Below, piece by piece: positions 15,764 to 24,953 of a stretch of 64,000 nt of DNA. A model generated the notes under the pieces. That model saw only the letters and a program-made list of their open reading frames with translations, had not been told where the DNA came from and searched no databases. Position 1 is the first letter of the stretch. The number at the start of each line of letters is the position of its first letter. The translations under genes were made by a program, and so were the position numbers. The stretch is from PALSA-505 sp963762615 (lineage in GTDB: Bacteria; Actinomycetota; Actinomycetes; Streptosporangiales; Streptosporangiaceae), in assembly GCA_963762615.1 (NCBI GenBank), contig CAVXLG010000006.1, positions 186,001-250,000 on the forward strand, written 5' to 3'.

Positions 15764-18195
15764 ACCGCCGCCTGACGGTCACCGCCGCGCTCGCGTCCGC
15801 CGCGGCTTCCACCGGGCTGTTCCCGCTGATCGTCGGAGGCAAGTGGTTCTGGGGCGGGCTCGGGGCGATCATCCTGATGGCTGCCATCGGCACCGCGACC
15901 CGGCTGCCCGCCGCGCGCGCCCTGCCAGCCGCCGTCTGCCTGCTCGCCGCGCTGGCCGGCCTGCTGCTCTACCTGAACGTGCTCTACTCGGCGAAATCCT
16001 CGTTCGGCCACTTGCTCCCCACCGGTGCCTCGCTCGCCCAGCTGTGGCGGTTGACGGTCCAGGGGCTGGACGACACGCAGCGGCTGGCCTCGCCCGTGCC
16101 CGCGCTGCGCGGGATTGAACTGATCGCGACGGCCGGAATCGGCCTGGTCGCCGCGCTGACCGACCTGATCGCCGTGCGGCTCCGCCGGTGCGCGCTGGCG
16201 GGCCTGCCGCTGCTCGTCCTGTTCAGCGTTCCGGTCGCCACCGGAGCGGGCAACGACGTGCTGGGCGACGCGATCGTCTTCTGCCTCGGCATGGCCGGCT
16301 ACCTCGCGCTGCTCAGCGCGGACGGGCAGGAGCGCCTCCGGCTGTGGGGGCGGCTGGTCACCCCGTGGAATACCCGCCCGGGCGAGCCCGCCGAGGAACT
16401 GGGCAGCGGCCCGAGCACCCGGGCCCTGGCCGCCTCCGGGCGGCGCATCGGCCTTGCCGCAGTCGTCGCGGCCCTGTTCGTCCCGCTGCTGATCCCCAGC
16501 CTGCACGCTCACAAGATCTTTCCCAGCAATCATACGGTGCCCGGCACCGGTACCGGGCCGGGGCACGGCAGAGGCGGCCCGGATCCCCTGGTCCTGATGA
16601 ATCGCCAGCTGCTGCAGAGCAGGCCGACCGTGGTGCTCACCTACCACACCACCGACCAGAATCCGCAGTACCTGCAGATGTTCGTGCTCGGCAACCTGAC
16701 CAACACCGGCTGGACCATGTCGCTGGCCGGCAAGGGCGCCCTGCCGGCCGGCTCGGCGGGGGCGCTGCCGCCGATCCCCGGAAACCCCGGCGGGAGGTGG
16801 CCCGCCGCGCACACCACGATCCAGATCCATCCGGGTGCGCTGTCCGGCGATGCCTTCCTGCCGGTGCCCTATGCGCCGCGAGACCTGGATTCCCCCGGCG
16901 CCTGGCTGGCCGACCCGGGCACGCTCATGCTGTACACCGATTCCTCCCAGTCGATGTCCGGGCTGAAATACACGGTGACCAGCCTCGACGTCGACCCGTC
17001 CGCCACCGACGAGCTCAACAAGCCGCTCGCGCCCGGGGCCATGCGCCAGTATCTTGCCGTCCCGCCGGCCTATAAGTCGCTCACCCGGCAGGCCAGGCAG
17101 ATCGTCAAGAACGCGGCCGGGCCCGGGGCTGAGGCGGCTGCCCTGGAGAGCTACTTCATCTCCGGCCGCTTCAAGTACAGCCTGAACCCGGGCGGGCCCG
17201 GCGGCGCGGCCGGGGTCAAGTACTTCCTGGAGAAAAGCCGGACCGGATACTGCCAGCAGTTCGCCTTCGCGATGGCGGTACTCGCCCGGCTGCTCGGCAT
17301 CCCGGCCCGGGTCGTGGTGGGCTACACGGCAGGGACGGGGACGGGCAACGGGACCTACACGGTCGAGACCAGCGACGCGCACGCCTGGCCCGAGCTCTAC
17401 TTCCGCGGCTTCGGCTGGCTGCGGATGGAGCCGACGCCGGCCGGCCGCGCGCCCGGCCAGGGCACGGCGTTCGCCCCCGCCTACAGCCTGCCGCCCAGTT
17501 TCGCCGGCCACCCCGGCGCCGGAAGCGCCGGCCCGCCGACCCACGCAGGCCTCGCGGGGCCAGGGCGTCGGCTGCGCCCTGCGCCCGGCGGATTCGGTCG
17601 TAAGGGGGGCGACCCCGTCGGGACGGGCGGGGCCGCAACGGGGCGGGGGCACGGAGCGGGCGGAGCTTCTGCTCTGCTCATCGCCCTGGCCGCGCTGCTC
17701 GCGGTCGCGCTGATTACGCCGCGGGCAGCCAGGTCCCTGATCAGGCGGCGGCGCTGGCTGACCGCGCACAGCGACGCGGCCCTCGCGCACGCGGCGTGGT
17801 CCGAGCTGCTGGACGACCTGGCCGACTACGGCATCCGGCGCCGTCCTGGGCAGACGCCGCGTGCCGTGGCGAAGAGCGTGACCGCCCTGCTCAGGCTGCC
17901 CGAACCCGGCCGCCAGGCGCTGCTTCGCATCACTCAGGCCGAGGAACAAGCCAGCTACGCGAGGCAGCCGTCACCCTCCGGTGCGCTGCGCGCCGACGTG
18001 GTCACGGTGCGCAGTGCGATCTCCGGCTCGGTGACCAAGTCCGCCCGCTGGCGGGCACGGCTGCTGCCCGCCTCGGCGGTGGACCGGACGCGGCTGTCCC
18101 TGTCCCACGCGCTCGACGTGTTCGGCTGGCTGGAGGTGGCCACGGCGCGGATACGCCACAGGCTGCTCCGGGAGCGCCCTGCCGACTGGGGCTGA
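15760..18195 (+). CDS. Membrane-anchored transglutaminase-like protein (TgpA type)
   Basis: The 811-residue protein has a block of N-terminal membrane helices with a DUF3488-like arrangement, an extracytoplasmic transglutaminase core, another membrane helix (ALLIALAALLAVALI) and a cytoplasmic tail with DUF4129-like character. The catalytic Cys is in GYCQQFAFAMAVLARLLGIP (Cys about 498) and the His in SDAHAWPELYFRGFGW (His about 541); the third position is Glu in MEPTP. GTG 15760 overlaps the DUF58 stop. A cell-envelope peptidase or crosslinking role is inferred from the MoxR-DUF58-transglutaminase association. Its 3' end is repeated downstream. Confidence 0.87.
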   Translation: MNRRLTVTAALASAAASTGLFPLIVGGKWFWGGLGAIILMAAIGTATRLPAARALPAAVCLLAALAGLLLYLNVLYSAKSSFGHLLPTGASLAQLWRLTVQGLDDTQRLASPVPALRGIELIATAGIGLVAALTDLIAVRLRRCALAGLPLLVLFSVPVATGAGNDVLGDAIVFCLGMAGYLALLSADGQERLRLWGRLVTPWNTRPGEPAEELGSGPSTRALAASGRRIGLAAVVAALFVPLLIPSLHAHKIFPSNHTVPGTGTGPGHGRGGPDPLVLMNRQLLQSRPTVVLTYHTTDQNPQYLQMFVLGNLTNTGWTMSLAGKGALPAGSAGALPPIPGNPGGRWPAAHTTIQIHPGALSGDAFLPVPYAPRDLDSPGAWLADPGTLMLYTDSSQSMSGLKYTVTSLDVDPSATDELNKPLAPGAMRQYLAVPPAYKSLTRQARQIVKNAAGPGAEAAALESYFISGRFKYSLNPGGPGGAAGVKYFLEKSRTGYCQQFAFAMAVLARLLGIPARVVVGYTAGTGTGNGTYTVETSDAHAWPELYFRGFGWLRMEPTPAGRAPGQGTAFAPAYSLPPSFAGHPGAGSAGPPTHAGLAGPGRRLRPAPGGFGRKGGDPVGTGGAATGRGHGAGGASALLIALAALLAVALITPRAARSLIRRRRWLTAHSDAALAHAAWSELLDDLADYGIRRRPGQTPRAVAKSVTALLRLPEPGRQALLRITQAEEQASYARQPSPSGALRADVVTVRSAISGSVTKSARWRARLLPASAVDRTRLSLSHALDVFGWLEVATARIRHRLLRERPADWG

Positions 18196-18412
18196 CCCGG
18201 TCAGGGAGCTGGCCTTACACACGCTCGACGCGGTTCGGCTGGCTGGAGGTGGCGCAGGCTGCTCCGGGAGCGTCCCGCCTCCTTGGGCTGACCCGGTCAG
18301 GCCGCTGGCCCCATACGCCTTCGACGCGTTCGGCTGGCTGGAGGTGGCCACAGCGAGGATACGGCGCAGCTGCTCCGGGCGCGCCCCGGCCGCCTGGGGC
18401 TGACCGGTCAGG
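18108..18412 (+). repeat. Three degenerate tandem copies of the transglutaminase gene 3' end
   Basis: The last 97 or so bases of the gene (18108-18204, from cgctcgacgtgttcggctgg to the stop and ctgacccggtcagg) recur at 18220-18301 and 18318-18412. Each copy keeps the ggctggctggaggtggc core, a gctgctccggg block and the terminal ctgacc-ggtcagg. Copy 2 lacks about 18 internal bases. Nothing else is seen between the gene and the DUF3040 gene. Confidence 0.85.
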
Positions 18413-18442
18413 CCGCAGCGCGGCGCGGCGTGGCGGCCGTTG

Positions 18443-18835
18443 CTACCGGTCGCCTTCCTGGCGGCGCCGCCAGCGCTCCTCGAGCCGCTCCATGAATCCC
18501 TGGCCGGTTTCCGGGCTGCGGTGCTTGTTGCGCGCGGGTGCCGGGCCGCGTCGTGGCGCGGCCCCGTTCATGTGCCGCCAGCTGGTAAGCGCCCACATGG
18601 CGCAGGTGAGCATGACCAGGAATCCCGCGACGCCCATCGGGATGTACTTGATGACAACACCGGCGACCAGCAGGCCGACACCCAGCAGGAACCCGACGGC
18701 AGCCAGAATCACCCTGCGCCGGTAGTGGACCCTGGGATCACGTGCGCGGACGCTCTGCGCGAACTTCGGATCCTCGGCATACAGCGCCTTTTCGATCTGT
18801 TCAAGCATGCGCTGCTCATGCTCAGAGAGCGGCAT
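18443..18835 (-). CDS. DUF3040 membrane protein
   Basis: A 130-residue protein that begins MPLSEHEQRMLEQIEKALYAEDPKFA, the hallmark of DUF3040, followed by two membrane helices (VILAAVGFLLGVGLLVAGVV and GVAGFLVMLTCAMWAL) and a basic tail. The family is confined to actinobacteria and has no assigned function. ATG 18835 is chosen over one four codons upstream because it follows GGGAGGCACC directly. It converges on the transglutaminase operon. Confidence 0.88.
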   Translation of the reverse strand: MPLSEHEQRMLEQIEKALYAEDPKFAQSVRARDPRVHYRRRVILAAVGFLLGVGLLVAGVVIKYIPMGVAGFLVMLTCAMWALTSWRHMNGAAPRRGPAPARNKHRSPETGQGFMERLEERWRRRQEGDR

Positions 18836-19351
18836 GGTGCCTCCCATGCGATCTCTCGGGTGAGCCGGGTCGTGCTGCGATCACCTTCACCTCACATACG
18901 TGGGATCTATGCCCAGGATACGAGGGCCGGCGGCCTGCGTGGAAGCCCGTACCCGCACCGGTCCGCGCGGTCGCGAGAAACACCTGGACTGGAGTCACAC
19001 GCGTCACTGGCGTAACACGGGTCCGCGGCGAGCGCAACCGGGTGCAGGGCGAGCGCAACACGGGTGACGGGCCGTCCGACGCGCGTCCGGCCGGGGGCGG
19101 CGCAGGTCAGGCGGGGGGCAACCCGGTAGCGGGCCGGATGGGGCGCGGCCCCCGGGAGCTACCAGGACGGCGCCCGGTGGCCTGGATTCCATGTTCAGGC
19201 CATGGCGAGGGCCCGGCCGAGACGAAAATCATAACCGGCGGCAGCGGCCAGCCGCGGGCCACCGCCCGCTCGTTATCTGGCGCCGGGCGCGCCGAGCTCA
19301 GCGTCCCCGGCGCGTTCGCGGACCTAGTCCCTGACGGAGAGGACCCACTAC
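18836..19351. other. 516-base region without a recognised gene
   Basis: Lies between the diverging DUF3040 and RCC1-repeat genes, so it should hold both promoters, but no clear -35/-10 pair was found. It contains a 12-base direct repeat GGCGAGCGCAAC (about 19028 and 19050) within a stretch of short cacgggt-like repeats. Open frames here are repetitive and resemble no family. Confidence 0.5.
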
Positions 19352-20539
19352 ATGCCCAGGAGAACAAGGCGCCTCGCCTGCTGCACCGTCATCTGCGTGG
19401 CCGTGATGGCGGCGGCGCCGGCCGCCAATGCCGACCTGACCCCGGGTTGTGCCGTGCAGCACTGGGGATCCTTCTCTGGCGGTTCGACCTCGGCCCAGGA
19501 CATCCTCCTGTCCCCGGCGGAGATGGCCTTCCACACGCGTTCTCCGGTGGTCCAGGTGGGAAGCTCCAACTCCACGCAGTACGCGCTGCTGGCCAACGGA
19601 ACGCTCTGGGCGTGGGGGCAGGGAGAGAACGGGCAGCTGGGGAACGGCAGCCGCCACAACTCGCTCAGCACCCCGGTGCACGTCCGGTTTCCGCCCGGTG
19701 TCTCCATCGCGTACATCCCGGTGAACTCGATGCCCTTCAACACCGCGCTCGCCGTGGACACTCAGGGTAACGCGTGGGGATGGGGGCTCAACGGGAACGG
19801 CGAACTGTGCCTGGGGAACACCATGGCACACGATCTGCCGGTGAGGCTCCCGCTCACCGACGTGACCGCGCTAGCCGGAGCGTCCGGCCACGCCGTCTAC
19901 GATTCCGGCGCCGTGGTCTACTCGTGCGGCGCGAATCGCCAGGGGGTCCTCGGCGCAGGCCCGCAGTACAGGGCGACGGCGCTCAGGCCGGTCCGGGTGA
20001 GCAGCCTGGACGGGAGCCGGGTGACCACGCTGGTCTCTTCCTTCGAGAACGCTGGCGCGCTGCTGAGCGACGGCCAGTACTACGACTGGGGCCTCAACTC
20101 GGCGGGCCAGCTGGGCGACGGCACCACTACATCGTCCTCGGTGCCGGTCCCGGCGAGCCTGCCTGATCATGCTGGCGTCATCCAGGTCGCCGAGGGGGGA
20201 TCGGAGCCCTATAACGGGCAGACGCTGGTCAGGCTGGCCGACGGGTCGCTGTATGCGTGGGGAGACAACAGCTACGATCAGATCGACCCCGTGGGCCCGG
20301 CCGCGCAGCTGGCCCCGGTACAGTTCCGGGCGCCGGCGGGGACAACGTATGCGCTCCTGGCCAGCGGCGGGGGGACTTCCTACGCGATCACGACATCCGG
20401 TGATGTCTACGCGTGGGGAGAAAGTGACTACGGCCAGGCTGGGGACGGCAGTACCGGGACAGTGTTCATACCCGCCCTGGTCGCGTCCGGGGCGTCGCTC
20501 ATCTCGTCAACGGCCAGGGATGTGGTCGTGGGCTGCTGA
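19352..20539 (+). CDS. Secreted RCC1-repeat (beta-propeller) protein
   Basis: A 395-residue protein with a signal peptide (basic MPRRTRR, hydrophobic core, ANA-type cleavage site near residue 27). At least five RCC1/Alpha-tubulin-suppressor-like repeats follow, each with a WGxGxxGQLGxG-type turn: AWGQGENGQLGNG, GWGLNGNGELCLG, DWGLNSAGQLGDG, AWGDNSYDQ, AWGESDYGQAGDG. The fold predicted is a seven-bladed propeller exported from the cell; ligand unknown. GAGAGGA precedes the ATG. It stands alone between other transcription units. Confidence 0.85.
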   Translation: MPRRTRRLACCTVICVAVMAAAPAANADLTPGCAVQHWGSFSGGSTSAQDILLSPAEMAFHTRSPVVQVGSSNSTQYALLANGTLWAWGQGENGQLGNGSRHNSLSTPVHVRFPPGVSIAYIPVNSMPFNTALAVDTQGNAWGWGLNGNGELCLGNTMAHDLPVRLPLTDVTALAGASGHAVYDSGAVVYSCGANRQGVLGAGPQYRATALRPVRVSSLDGSRVTTLVSSFENAGALLSDGQYYDWGLNSAGQLGDGTTTSSSVPVPASLPDHAGVIQVAEGGSEPYNGQTLVRLADGSLYAWGDNSYDQIDPVGPAAQLAPVQFRAPAGTTYALLASGGGTSYAITTSGDVYAWGESDYGQAGDGSTGTVFIPALVASGASLISSTARDVVVGC

Positions 20540-20632
20540 CCTGGGTCCCGGCTCCTTCGTCGGAGCCGGGAACCCTGCGGGCCCGCCCGGGCAGCGGGCA
20601 CCCTCGCAGCCGGCCACCCGGCCCACGGGCTG

Positions 20633-21871
20633 CTAGCCGCCGCCGCTGCCGCCCGGCGGTGCCTGCCCGCGCAGCCGATCATGCTCGCCGGGTACCAGCG
20701 CGGCAGGCTGCACCGCGTCCGTTCCGAACTTCCTGGCGATCTTGTCCACGGCACGCTCGGCGTCACGCCAGGAGGCCGGCCGCTCGCCGAGCGCCAGCTG
20801 GGTGGTGGCGGCGGAGGCCGGGACGAGACCGGTAGCCCGCACTCCGACCAGGCGCAGCCGGGCGCGGTCCAGCCCGGCCGCCTCGTACAGGGCACACGCG
20901 ATCTCGTGAATCGCCCGGGCCACGTCCGTCGGCTCGGCCAGCGTGCGCGACCTGGTCATCGTGGTGAAGTTGGCCAGCCGCAGCTTGACCACCACCGTGC
21001 GGGCCACGCACCCGGACGAGCGCAGCCCGCGGGCGGTGCGCTCGGACAGCCTGAGCAGTTCCCTGCGGATCAGCTCGGGGTCATCGATATCGCTGGCGAA
21101 CGTCTCCTCCGCGCCTATGCTCTTCTCCGGCACGCGCGGGACCACGGTGCGCTCGTCCCGCCCCCGGGCCAAGGCGGCCAGGTGCGAGCCGTGCGCCGCG
21201 CCCAGCTCGCGCTGCAGCGCGGCGAGCGGCGTGTTCGCGACGTCGCCGATCGTGCGCAGGCCGAGCCGGGCCAGCTGCTGACCGGTCCGCTCGCCCACCC
21301 CCCAGAGCGCGGATACCGGCAGCGGGTGCAAGAAGGCGAGCACTCCGTCGGCCGGAACGACCAGCAGCCCGTCCGGCTTACAGTGCACCGAGGCCATCTT
21401 GGCGACGAACTTCGTGGTGGCCACGCCGACCGAGCAAGTGATGCCCTGCTGCTCGGCCACCTGTCCCCTGATCATGCTGGCGATCATGGCGGGCGGGCCG
21501 ACCCGCCGCAGCGCCCCGGAGACGTCGAGGAACGCCTCGTCGAGGGCGAGCGGTTCCACCTGCGGGGTGACCGAGCGGAAGATCGCCATAACCTCCTTCG
21601 ACACGGCGGCGTAGAGGTTATGCCGGGGCGGCAGGAACACCGCCTGCGGGCAGAGCCGCCGGGCCCGCGTGACCGGCATGGCCGAGCGGACGCCGAACAC
21701 CCGGGCGGGGTAGGTGGCGGACAGCACGACGCCCCGCCCGCCGACCGCCCCGACCACTACCGGCGCGCCGGCCAGCTCGGGACGGTCGCGGATCTCCACG
21801 CTCGCGTAGAACGCGTCCATATCGACGTGGAGAATGTGGCAGTCCGCGTCATCCGCGACGTCGGCGGACAT
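20633..21871 (-). CDS. dinB: DNA polymerase IV (Y family)
   Basis: Error-prone translesion polymerase. The 412-residue protein shows HVDMDAFYASVE with the first catalytic Asp, the YPARVFGVRSAMP finger motif, LALDEAFLDVSG with the catalytic Asp-Glu pair, GVATTKFVAKMAS, and a helix-hairpin-helix region WGVGERTGQQLARLGLRTIGD, then the little-finger domain. No obvious C-terminal beta-clamp peptide is seen. It starts three bases after the stop of the methyltransferase gene, so the two are probably co-transcribed. Confidence 0.94.
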   Translation of the reverse strand: MSADVADDADCHILHVDMDAFYASVEIRDRPELAGAPVVVGAVGGRGVVLSATYPARVFGVRSAMPVTRARRLCPQAVFLPPRHNLYAAVSKEVMAIFRSVTPQVEPLALDEAFLDVSGALRRVGPPAMIASMIRGQVAEQQGITCSVGVATTKFVAKMASVHCKPDGLLVVPADGVLAFLHPLPVSALWGVGERTGQQLARLGLRTIGDVANTPLAALQRELGAAHGSHLAALARGRDERTVVPRVPEKSIGAEETFASDIDDPELIRRELLRLSERTARGLRSSGCVARTVVVKLRLANFTTMTRSRTLAEPTDVARAIHEIACALYEAAGLDRARLRLVGVRATGLVPASAATTQLALGERPASWRDAERAVDKIARKFGTDAVQPAALVPGEHDRLRGQAPPGGSGGG

Positions 21872-21874
21872 CGG

Positions 21875-22904
21875 CTACCGGAATCCGAGCACGTGCAACT
21901 GGGTGGCCATGCCGCGGAACGCCGGGTGGGCAGCGGCAGTCTCTTCCAGGGCGAGCAGCGCGCCGGCCGCGTCCGGGTCGGTGTCGGTGAACATGCTGGG
22001 CACCAGGTCGGTGAACACCCGGACGCCGTGCCCGGGCCCGGGACGAAGCCCGGCCCGCTCGATCAGCCCGACGACCGCCGGCAGGGTGAACCGGCGCGGA
22101 ATCCCGTCCTGGCCCGCGGCGCGGGCGCCGGCGGCGCCCTGATCACCGTGCCCGGCGGAACCGTCCCGGGCGGGACCGTCCCGGGCGGAACCGTCCCCGG
22201 CGGCACCGCCCGGGCTGGCCTCGCCGGGCGGCGCCGGCATCGCCGCGATCACCTTCCTGGCCTCGTCGAAGCGGCCGGCCAGGACCCGGTGGATCACGGC
22301 CGCGACCGCGCTGGCGGCGAGCACGCTGACCACGCCGCCGGGCCGGAGGATGGCGGCGATCGCGGCCATCGCCGCCTCGGGAGAATCGACATACTCGAGC
22401 ACGCTGTGGCACAGGACCACGTCGGCCCCTTCCCGGCCGGCGGCGGCCGGGAGGTCGGAAACGTCACCCTGCACGGCGCGCAGCGGCACTCCCGCCTCGG
22501 CTGCCCGCCGCTGCGCGGCGGCCAGCGAGTCGGGGCTCGGATCGATCAGGGTCACGCTGTGCCCGAGGCGCGCGAGCGGGACAGCGAAACCGCCGGTGCC
22601 GCCACCGACGTCCAGCACGTCCAGCCGGGGCCGCCCGGCCTGCCCGGCCCGCGCGGACACCACGTCACGCAGCGTCTCCCAGAGCACCCGGGAGCCCGGA
22701 TTCTGCTGGCGTCCCCACTGCTGGCCAGTACCGGGCTGGACGGCACCAGGCTGGCCAGTACCGGGCTGGACGGCTCCAGGCTCGCCAGCACCGGGCTCGC
22801 CAGCACCGGGCTCGCCGAGCACCGGGCTGGACGGCACCTGGCACGCCGGCCGGCGGCGTGCCCGCGGCGCGGCGCTCGGCGCCAGTGCGAAGCTCGCCGG
22901 CCAC
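21875..22904 (-). CDS. SAM-dependent methyltransferase (class I; N-terminal frame broken)
   Basis: Class I Rossmann methyltransferase: VLDVGGGTGGFAVPLARLG is motif I, TLIDPSPDSLAAAQRRA motif II, and GDVSDLPAAAGREGADVVLCHSVLEYV the later motifs. Substrate unknown. The catalytic frame can begin only inside a 15-base repeat (22721-22830). The neighbouring frame has a good start (GTG 22904 after GAGGAGG) and encodes the same GAVQPG repeat entry. One extra base at about 22817, compared with the adjacent repeat units, explains the shift. The corrected product would be about 342 residues. A Gly/Asp/Ala-rich low-complexity insert lies in the middle. Confidence 0.75.
22721..22830 (-). repeat. Short tandem repeats in the methyltransferase N-terminus
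   Basis: Imperfect 15- to 24-base units such as ctcgccagcaccggg and ctggccagtaccgggctgg encode GAGEPGAGEPG and GAVQPGTGQPGAVQPG. The unit at about 22811-22826 has one additional base relative to its neighbours, which changes the reading frame. Confidence 0.75.
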
Positions 22905-23014
22905 GGCAGTCCTCCTCATCGCGTCACCGGTTCCAATGTAGTGCGATCGGCCGACTTCGCCCGGCCGGGTGAAACCGATGTGACGTCCTCCCCGCTGTCG
23001 GGCAGCATAGGCGC

Positions 23015-24346
23015 ATGCCAGTGCGGTTTGATCCCCCGTCGGGGACACGTGACTTCCTTGCTGCCGAGCTCGAGGCCCGCGAAGCGGCGTTCGGGATAAT
23101 CAGGGAGGTCTTCGCCCGCTACGCGTTCGAGCCGCTGCAGACTCCTGCGTTCGAGCGTCTCGACGTGCTGATGGGCAAGTACGGGGACGAGAGCGACAAG
23201 CTCATCTTCAAGATCCTGCGGCGCGGCGAGCACGAGGCGTCCGGCGAAGCGGACCTGGCGCTCCGCTATGACATGACGGTGCCGCTGGCCCGGGTCGCCG
23301 CCGCCTACGGCAGTCAGCTGCCGACGCCCTACAAGCGGTACACGATCGGCTCGGTGTGGCGCGCCGACCGGCCAGGCAAGGACCGTTACCGCGAGTTCAC
23401 GCAGTGCGACCTGGACACGCTTGGCTCCTCCTCGCTGCTCGCCGACGCCGAAGTGGCGTGCGCCGTCTGCGAGACCCTGGCCGAACTCGGCGTGCCGTCG
23501 TTCACCATGCTGCTGAACTCGAGGCTGGCACTGTCCGGGCTGCTGCGTGCGTTCGGCGTGCCGCAGGAGATCGGCGGCGACGTGCTCATCGTCCTGGACA
23601 AGCTGGACAAGCTCACACCGGCCGAGGTGATCTCGGAACTGGCCGGCCGCGGGCTCGCCCCGGACAAGGCGGAATCGCTGGTGGGCACGCTGACTGCGCC
23701 GGACGCCACCAAGCAGGTACGGGCCGCCATCGAGTCCAACGACGAGGGCGCCTCGGGACTCGAGGAGATCGACACCGTGATCTCGCTGGTGCGCAGCCAG
23801 GTCCCTGCCGAGCGGATCGTGTTCATGCCGCGGATGGTGCGCGGCCTGTCTTACTACACCGGCGCGATCTGGGAGGTGACCGCGCCGGGGGTTCCGGGAT
23901 CGATCGCCGGCGGGGGGCGCTACGACCACCTGATCGAATCGCTGGGCGGGCCCGACGTCCCGGCGACCGGAGGCTCGCTGGGCGTGGAGCGGATTCTCGC
24001 GCTGCGTTCGGGCGGCGCCCGGGGTGCGCGGGGCCGCCTGGACGTGGCCGTGACGGTGATGGGCGACGAGCTGGCCGCGGCAAGCTTCGGCTTGGCTGCC
24101 GTCGCGCGCTCTGCCGGAGCGCGGGCCAGCATGTACCTAGGATCGTCCAGGAAGCTCGGCAGGCAGCTCAAATGGGCCAGCGACGCAGGGGCCAGGTTCT
24201 GCCTGATCTATGGGCAGGCTGAGCAGGCCGAGGACCGCGTCACGGTCCGGGACATGACGAGCGGCGATCAGGTGGCGGTGCCGGTCGCCGAACTCAGGAC
24301 CCGGCTGGCGCAGCTGCTGGCCGCCGAGCCCGGCGGCGCGGCGTGA
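23015..24346 (+). CDS. hisS: Histidyl-tRNA synthetase, eukaryote/archaea-like type
   Basis: Charges tRNA-His. The 443-residue protein has a class II core and an anticodon-binding C-terminal domain (from about residue 335). Motif 2 reads VWRADRPGKDRYREFTQCDLD, closer to the eukaryotic RxREFxQCDxD form than to the bacterial RxRxFxQxGxE form, and LRYDMTVPLARVAA likewise resembles the eukaryotic type. RGLSYYTGAIWEV is the HisA signature and GGGRYDHL follows. Whether the genome also has a bacterial-type HisS cannot be seen. HisZ, the ATP-phosphoribosyltransferase subunit, is less likely because the anticodon domain is present. No clear ribosome site precedes the ATG. Confidence 0.82.
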   Translation: MPVRFDPPSGTRDFLAAELEAREAAFGIIREVFARYAFEPLQTPAFERLDVLMGKYGDESDKLIFKILRRGEHEASGEADLALRYDMTVPLARVAAAYGSQLPTPYKRYTIGSVWRADRPGKDRYREFTQCDLDTLGSSSLLADAEVACAVCETLAELGVPSFTMLLNSRLALSGLLRAFGVPQEIGGDVLIVLDKLDKLTPAEVISELAGRGLAPDKAESLVGTLTAPDATKQVRAAIESNDEGASGLEEIDTVISLVRSQVPAERIVFMPRMVRGLSYYTGAIWEVTAPGVPGSIAGGGRYDHLIESLGGPDVPATGGSLGVERILALRSGGARGARGRLDVAVTVMGDELAAASFGLAAVARSAGARASMYLGSSRKLGRQLKWASDAGARFCLIYGQAEQAEDRVTVRDMTSGDQVAVPVAELRTRLAQLLAAEPGGAA

Positions 24347-24392
24347 GCAGCAGCCGCGGACCGGCCATCCGGAGGGTGAGAGACTGAGGTTC

Positions 24393-24953
24393 ATGCCCGG
24401 CATGAAGATCACGCTCAGCGCGGCGATGCGGGCCAGGGACGTATCACGGCCGCAGCCCGCGCACGCGGCCCAGGCTGAGGCCGCCGCGGCCCAGGTTCCG
24501 CCGCAGCCCCCGGGCGGCGGGCCGGGACGCCGCGCACCGGGCACGGCAGGCGCGCCGAGCGCACCGGGCCAAGCGGGCGCCCGGCGGGGCGACGGAGCCG
24601 ACGCCCGGCGGAACGACGGAGCCGGCGGCGACCGGGGCCGCGGGGCGCGCGGAACAGGCCGGCACGGCAGCGCCGCCCGGGACAGCCGAACAGACCGGGA
24701 CAGCCGAGCAGACCAGGACAGCCGACCGAACCGGGACAGCCGACCGAACCGGGACAGCCGACCGAACCGGGACAGCCGAGCAGACCAGGACAGCCGACCG
24801 AACCGGGACAGCCGAGCAGACCAGGACAGCCGACCGAACCGGGACAGCCGAACAGGCCAGAACAGCCGAACGGAGCAGGGCCGTGACAGCCGCGGCCGCA
24901 GGAGCCGGAGCGGCCGGAGGAGATCCCGGACCAGGCGGGGACAGAGCCGATGA
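24393..24953 (+). CDS. Hypothetical hexapeptide-repeat protein (DSRPNR/DSRADQ)
   Basis: Not recognised. The 186-residue frame begins MPGMKITLSAAMRARDVSRP, which is not low-complexity, passes through an Ala/Pro/Gly-rich region, then eleven consecutive hexapeptides of the pattern D-S-R-x-[ND]-[RQ] from residue 97, and ends in an Arg/Ser-rich tail. It lies 46 bases after hisS and its stop overlaps the SET gene start (ATGA, 24950-24953), which favours real translation over chance. A highly charged disordered protein, possibly RNA-binding or a substrate of the adjacent methyltransferase, is speculation. Confidence 0.5.
   Translation: MPGMKITLSAAMRARDVSRPQPAHAAQAEAAAAQVPPQPPGGGPGRRAPGTAGAPSAPGQAGARRGDGADARRNDGAGGDRGRGARGTGRHGSAARDSRTDRDSRADQDSRPNRDSRPNRDSRPNRDSRADQDSRPNRDSRADQDSRPNRDSRTGQNSRTEQGRDSRGRRSRSGRRRSRTRRGQSR
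24681..24878 (+). repeat. Eleven 18-bp tandem repeats
   Basis: Two alternating versions, gacagccgaccgaaccgg (DSRPNR) and gacagccgagcagaccag (DSRADQ), run without spacers. They are near-identical at DNA level, pointing to recent expansion, and are in frame. Confidence 0.9.

Noticed and set aside
15703..17949. A 748-codon minus-strand open frame
   Set aside because: Antisense shadow of the transglutaminase gene, which has clear catalytic motifs.
14488..18195. A single 1235-residue DUF58-transglutaminase fusion protein
   Set aside because: Residues between the two domains are non-homologous Arg/Gly-rich sequence typical of a wrong frame, while the neighbouring frame carries the true DUF58 end and a GTGA junction.
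24681..24878. CRISPR-like array
   Set aside because: Units of 18 bases are contiguous with no spacers and are in frame with a coding region; no cas genes.
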